NCBI GenBank assembly: GCA_016214105.1
Contig: JACRPD010000007.1
Coordinates: 1 to 6,846 of the forward strand
DNA from: Candidatus Magasanikiibacteriota bacterium
GTDB lineage: Bacteria; Patescibacteriota; Patescibacteriia; Magasanikbacterales; UBA922
Length of the DNA: 6,846 bases
Reading direction: 5' to 3'
Of this stretch, positions 4,868 to 6,846 are shown piece by piece. The notes below the pieces were generated by a model. It was not told the DNA's origin, ran no database searches, and saw nothing but the letters and a program-made list of their open reading frames with translations. Made by a program: the position numbers and the translations under genes. Numbering within the stretch: position 1 is the first letter of the stretch; each line of letters begins with the position of its first letter.

Positions 4868-5266
4868 TGGAGATGCCGGGAATTGAACCCGGGTCTGAAC
4901 GGGTTAATAGAACAGACTACATGTTTAGCCGTTCTGGTGTTTCACCGCCGCTTAAAGAAGCGGCCAAAAGGCGGCGGCTAGCCATAATTAACTTTCGGAT
5001 TAAACCGTTATGGCGGCGGTTCAATCCTACGCTCGCTGGGTTTACACCGTTTGTCCGTTAGCGAGCATTACGGAAAACGATGGCCGAAGCGATTAAGCGA
5101 CGGCGGTTGCAAAGGTCGGAACGCTAAAGGCGTTAGCCAAAGCATTCTTCACTTTTGATACAAAATTGACATTTGTATATCGCGCTATGTGATTTACGAG
5201 GACCAGCGCTTCCTCGACATGCCTGTGCTGATTAACTTATTCCATTCATCGAACCCTGTCATCCCC
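4868..5266 (-). ncRNA. ssrA: Transfer-messenger RNA (tmRNA)
   Basis: tmRNA enters ribosomes stalled on broken mRNAs, accepts the nascent chain on its alanine and encodes a degradation tag. The 5' end GGGGATG pairs with the 3' end CATCTCC as a seven-base acceptor stem including the G3-U wobble that marks alanine acceptors; the discriminator is A. The T arm is CCGGG-TTCAATT-CCCGG. The conserved CTAAACATGTAG before the 3' domain and a CGAGGA/TCCTCG pseudoknot-type stem near the 5' side are present, as is a GCCGCTT/AAGCGGC hairpin in the later pseudoknot region. The bases after the discriminator are CTA, so CCA is not encoded and must be added. The length of 399 nt is normal. It lies 26 bases downstream of smpB, its protein partner, on the same strand. 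Confidence 0.93.
5093..5185 (-). other. tmRNA tag reading frame, about 29-30 residues
   Basis: Reading from GCG at 5185 to the TAA at 5095-5093 gives ARYTNVNFVSKVK followed by NALANAFSVPTFATAVA. The hydrophobic Ala/Val end fits protease recognition as in E. coli (ALAA). The upstream TAGCG matches the TAGNN that precedes the E. coli resume codon, which would place the resume codon at CGA in the same frame. The frame is well supported; the exact first codon is not. Confidence 0.65.
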
Positions 5267-5274
5267 TGCGATCA

Positions 5275-5303
5275 ATTTTCAATTTGTAATTTTTAATTTT
5301 CAA
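5275..5303 (-). promoter_or_regulatory. Possible ssrA promoter overlapping the end of smpB
   Basis: On the minus strand TTGAAA (5303-5298, 5/6) is 17 bases from GAAAAT (5280-5275, 4/6); a start near 5268 would fall almost at the mature 5' end of tmRNA (5266). The boxes lie in an AT-rich stretch with an 11-bp direct repeat (AATTTTCAATT at 5274-5284 and 5295-5305), which raises the chance of a random match. Confidence 0.4.
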
Positions 5304-5748
5304 TTACGCCACGGAGCCCCCGGCCTATTTCTCGTTTAGATTCTCGGTTTTTTATCGTTCTTCGCTTATCGTATTGTTTTTTGCCGCGGGCGATGGCGAT
5401 TTCCAATTTAATATGGCGGCCTTTATTATATAATGAAAGCGGTACGATTGTCAAGCCCTTTTGTTCCAGTTTTCCTCTTAAATAATTGATTTCTTGCTGT
5501 TTTAACAATAGCGTCCGGCTTCGTTCCGGGTCATAATCTTTCAGTTGTCCGGCGAATTTATATTTTGGTATGTGGGCATTGGTGAGTATTGCCTGGTTAT
5601 TATGAAGAGTTACATAAGCGCTTTTCAGGCTGGCGTGTCCGGTTCTGATTGACTTTGCCTCTTGTCCGGTCAATAACAAGCCGGCTTCCAGTTTTTCTAG
5701 AATCTCATAATCAAATCCGACTCGTTTGTTTTCAGCATAATTTTTCAT
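5293..5748 (-). CDS. smpB: SsrA-binding protein SmpB
   Basis: SmpB binds the tRNA-like part of tmRNA and carries it to stalled ribosomes, its C-terminal tail filling the empty mRNA channel. The 151-residue product has the family signatures in order: GFDYEILEKLEAGLLLTGQE, AKSIRTGHASLKSAYV, PERSRTLLLKQQEINYL, GLTIVPLSLYNKGRHIKLEI and ARGKKQYDKRRTIKNRES, with a basic tail (KREIGRGLRG). Length is normal and the start MKNYAENKR fits the usual short N-terminus. No Shine-Dalgarno sequence precedes it. The gene is followed after 26 bases by ssrA, so both halves of the trans-translation system lie together and can share transcription. The last codons run into an AT-rich direct repeat. Confidence 0.97.
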   Translation of the reverse strand: MKNYAENKRVGFDYEILEKLEAGLLLTGQEAKSIRTGHASLKSAYVTLHNNQAILTNAHIPKYKFAGQLKDYDPERSRTLLLKQQEINYLRGKLEQKGLTIVPLSLYNKGRHIKLEIAIARGKKQYDKRRTIKNRESKREIGRGLRGVIEN

Positions 5749-5769
5749 ATTCGTATTATTGCAGGTATT

Positions 5770-5798
5770 TTGTATTTTGTCTACTTATATAGTATACT
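5770..5798 (+). promoter_or_regulatory. Plus-strand promoter of the 5913-6808 gene pair
   Basis: TTGTAT (5770-5775, 3/6) is 17 bases from TATACT (5793-5798, 5/6). Transcription would begin near 5805 and run through the 5818-5895 hairpin, which then lies in the 5' leader. The -10 box lies in the palindrome TAGTATACTA (5790-5799) shared with the divergent promoter. Confidence 0.5.
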
Positions 5799-5814
5799 AA
5801 TAATCAGTTTCCAA
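5786..5814 (-). promoter_or_regulatory. smpB promoter, overlapping the divergent plus-strand promoter
   Basis: On the minus strand TTGGAA (5814-5809, 4/6) is 17 bases from TATATA (5791-5786, 4/6). A start near 5780 gives a leader of about 32 bases without a Shine-Dalgarno sequence before smpB. TATACT on the minus strand (5796-5791) is an alternative -10 with a poorer -35. Confidence 0.5.
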
Positions 5815-5817
5815 GCG

Positions 5818-5895
5818 AAATCTTATTATTTTTTCGCTGCGGAACTCCTCGCGCGAGCTCGTCACACAGTCCTCGCTTCAAAAATAATAAGATTT
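5818..5895. repeat. 16-bp perfect inverted repeat around a GC-rich loop
   Basis: AAATCTTATTATTTTT (5818-5833) is repeated inverted at 5880-5895. The 46 bases between are GC-rich, unlike the arms, and contain the palindrome CTCGCGCGAG (5848-5857) and GAGCTC. It may be a cruciform, a leader hairpin or a small MITE-like insertion. No target-site duplication is visible at its edges. Confidence 0.65.
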
Positions 5896-5912
5896 AAACG
5901 CAATTTTTTGCC

Positions 5913-6041
5913 ATGCGAGTTCCAGCCGAATTGTTGGACGATCATCTGCAAGCTTTTTGGGATGTGAATGGCGCGCAAGGTGATATGGTGAACATATTAT
6001 TGATTTTAGACCAATTAATTAAAAAAGCGGAAGCGTTATGA
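5913..6041 (+). CDS. Unrecognised small protein, 42 residues, coupled to the membrane protein gene
   Basis: The frame reads MRVPAELLDDHLQAFWDVNG then AQGDMVNILLILDQLIKKAEAL. It looks acidic and helical, with no signal peptide and no membrane segment long enough to count. I do not recognise a family. Its TGA overlaps the ATG of the next gene (ATGA at 6038-6041), which strongly suggests translational coupling and supports it as a real gene. No ribosome binding site is seen before ATG 5913, and the frame is open upstream only to 5898, so this ATG is the only reasonable start. A regulatory or chaperone-like partner of the membrane protein is possible, but that is a guess. Confidence 0.6.
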   Translation: MRVPAELLDDHLQAFWDVNGAQGDMVNILLILDQLIKKAEAL

Positions 6042-6808
6042 CTTGGCGTTATATTTTTGGCGCGGTGATGGGCGGAGTGAGCGGAGCGGTTTTGTTTTTT
6101 TTAATCAAAATAGAAAATTGGTGGCAGTTTTTAATTGTGCTGCTGGTTTGGCTGGCAGTGTTAGCGGTTGTCGGCCGGTATTTTAACGCCAATAAACAGC
6201 GCGGTTCGGCGCGGGATTTAGCATTGATTTTGGCCAGCGCCGCGGCGTGCGTAATTTTGTTGGTATTGTTGGAGGATAGTTTGTGGCGCAACAGCATGAT
6301 CGTCTTTGCCGGATTGATTATGGTTTTTTTGTTCTCCCAACTGGCGCGGCGGGCAAGCGGATTGAGTTATGAAGAAAAACCTTATCGCCGCATCCGCATG
6401 ATGTTGTGGGTGTTTGTCGCTTACGCGGTTCTGACTTTGGTTTACGCCCTGGGCAGCTTTTTTCCGTCCGTGCCGTTTTGGCTGGCGAGTTTGGCGGGAA
6501 GCGCGATCGTCGGAGCGATTTCTTTGTTGATTTGGCAAATGTACTTTGCGGTTAGCTGGCGTAGCTTGCTTCTGTGGTCGTTAATTGTCGCTTTGTCTGT
6601 TTGGGAAATAATCTGGGCGCAGAATTTTTTGCCGTTCGGCTATCTCGCGCTCGGGGCGTTCACGGCTTGGGTTTGGTATATTATGCAATTGTTCGCGCGG
6701 TTTCATTTGAGTCAGCCTGGGATAATTTGGCGAAGACAGGTTTACTTTCTAATGACTAATCTGGTATTGTATGTTTTGATGTTATGGGTGTTTGTGAGAT
6801 GGATTTGA
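6038..6808 (+). CDS. Multi-pass integral membrane protein, about nine hydrophobic segments, function unknown
   Basis: The 256-residue product is almost entirely hydrophobic. Segments lie at about residues 5-23, 28-47, 61-78, 86-103, 122-142, 147-166, 174-193, 200-220 and 235-254. They are separated by short basic loops (NANKQRGSARD, ARRASGLSYEEKPYRRIR, FHLSQPGIIWRRQ), so the longer basic loops are likely cytoplasmic. The EIIWAQNFLPFGYLALGAF stretch recalls unnamed membrane proteins of candidate-phyla bacteria; this is memory, not a search. No transporter or enzyme motif is visible. The start overlaps the stop of the 42-residue ORF, and GGAAG six bases upstream is the only plausible Shine-Dalgarno sequence near a start codon in this window. 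It is the last gene before the terminal hairpin. Confidence 0.85.
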   Translation: MTWRYIFGAVMGGVSGAVLFFLIKIENWWQFLIVLLVWLAVLAVVGRYFNANKQRGSARDLALILASAAACVILLVLLEDSLWRNSMIVFAGLIMVFLFSQLARRASGLSYEEKPYRRIRMMLWVFVAYAVLTLVYALGSFFPSVPFWLASLAGSAIVGAISLLIWQMYFAVSWRSLLLWSLIVALSVWEIIWAQNFLPFGYLALGAFTAWVWYIMQLFARFHLSQPGIIWRRQVYFLMTNLVLYVLMLWVFVRWI

Positions 6809-6825
6809 CGAGAGTTAGAGAAGTT

Positions 6826-6846
6826 CCCTCTCCTTGTAGGAGAGGG
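6826..6846. terminator. GC-rich hairpin at the window edge, terminator or dispersed repeat
   Basis: CCCTCTCC (6826-6833) pairs perfectly with GGAGAGGG (6839-6846) around the loop TTGTA, 17 bases after the membrane protein stop. The window ends here, so a T-run cannot be checked. The motif CCCTCTCCTTGTAGGAGAGGG (given in two arms above) is also a common dispersed intergenic palindrome, so a repeat is as likely as a terminator. Confidence 0.5.

Noticed and set aside
4846..5061. Plus-strand ORF starting MRRVSRIVEMPGIEPGS
   Set aside because: It is the antisense translation of the tmRNA 3' domain; the MPGIEPGS peptide is the usual artefact of reading a T arm backwards.
5770..5967. Plus-strand 65-residue ORF
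   Set aside because: It reads through the promoter region and the inverted repeat and overlaps the 42-residue ORF in another frame; it has no protein-like features.
1..6846. CRISPR array, integrase, transposase or phage genes
   Set aside because: No evenly spaced direct repeats and no such domain in any frame.

Overview
The window looks like a compact stretch of a Patescibacteria (Candidate Phyla Radiation, Parcubacteria-like) chromosome. This is inference from several traits together: tightly packed genes with ATGA overlaps, almost no Shine-Dalgarno sequences, a C-terminally extended phosphoenolpyruvate synthase, small single-pass and multi-pass membrane proteins of a type I associate with that group, and a tmRNA gene without an encoded CCA end. 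UGA is used as an ordinary stop, so the UGA-recoded lineages (Gracilibacteria, Absconditabacteria) are unlikely.

Left part, plus strand (1-2861). The window opens inside ppsA, whose catalytic core is complete to its normal C-terminus and then continues in frame into a membrane segment, a lipobox-like cysteine, a PsbP-like domain and a four-cysteine tail. A TTGACA promoter directly behind its stop codon drives a small single-pass membrane protein. That gene ends in a perfect 23-bp bidirectional terminator shared with the convergent tRNA-Asp.

Middle part, minus strand (2862-5748), read from right to left: smpB, ssrA (tmRNA), a GIY-YIG nuclease-like gene overlapping infC by ATGA, rpmI, rplT, a promoter-driven structured RNA of about 90 nt ending in a terminator, a 38-residue very basic small protein, and tRNA-Asp(GUC). 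This is a translation island: stalled-ribosome rescue (SmpB and tmRNA), initiation (IF-3), two 50S proteins and a tRNA. Consensus TTGACA boxes lie exactly three bases after the stop codons of infC and rplT, the same spacing as behind ppsA, so promoters appear to be packed directly against upstream genes.

Right part, plus strand (5770-6846). A divergent promoter region shared with smpB is followed by a 16-bp inverted repeat enclosing a GC-rich 46-nt loop. Next come an unrecognised 42-residue ORF and, coupled to it by ATGA, a 256-residue membrane protein with about nine hydrophobic segments. The window ends in a GC-rich hairpin.

The most original elements are the structured RNA at 3077-3166, whose loop carries an anti-Shine-Dalgarno-like CCUCCUUUU; the PpsA-lipoprotein fusion; the repeated stop-NNN-TTGACA layout; and the 29-30 residue tmRNA tag. 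Nothing here resembles a CRISPR array, phage or complete transposon.
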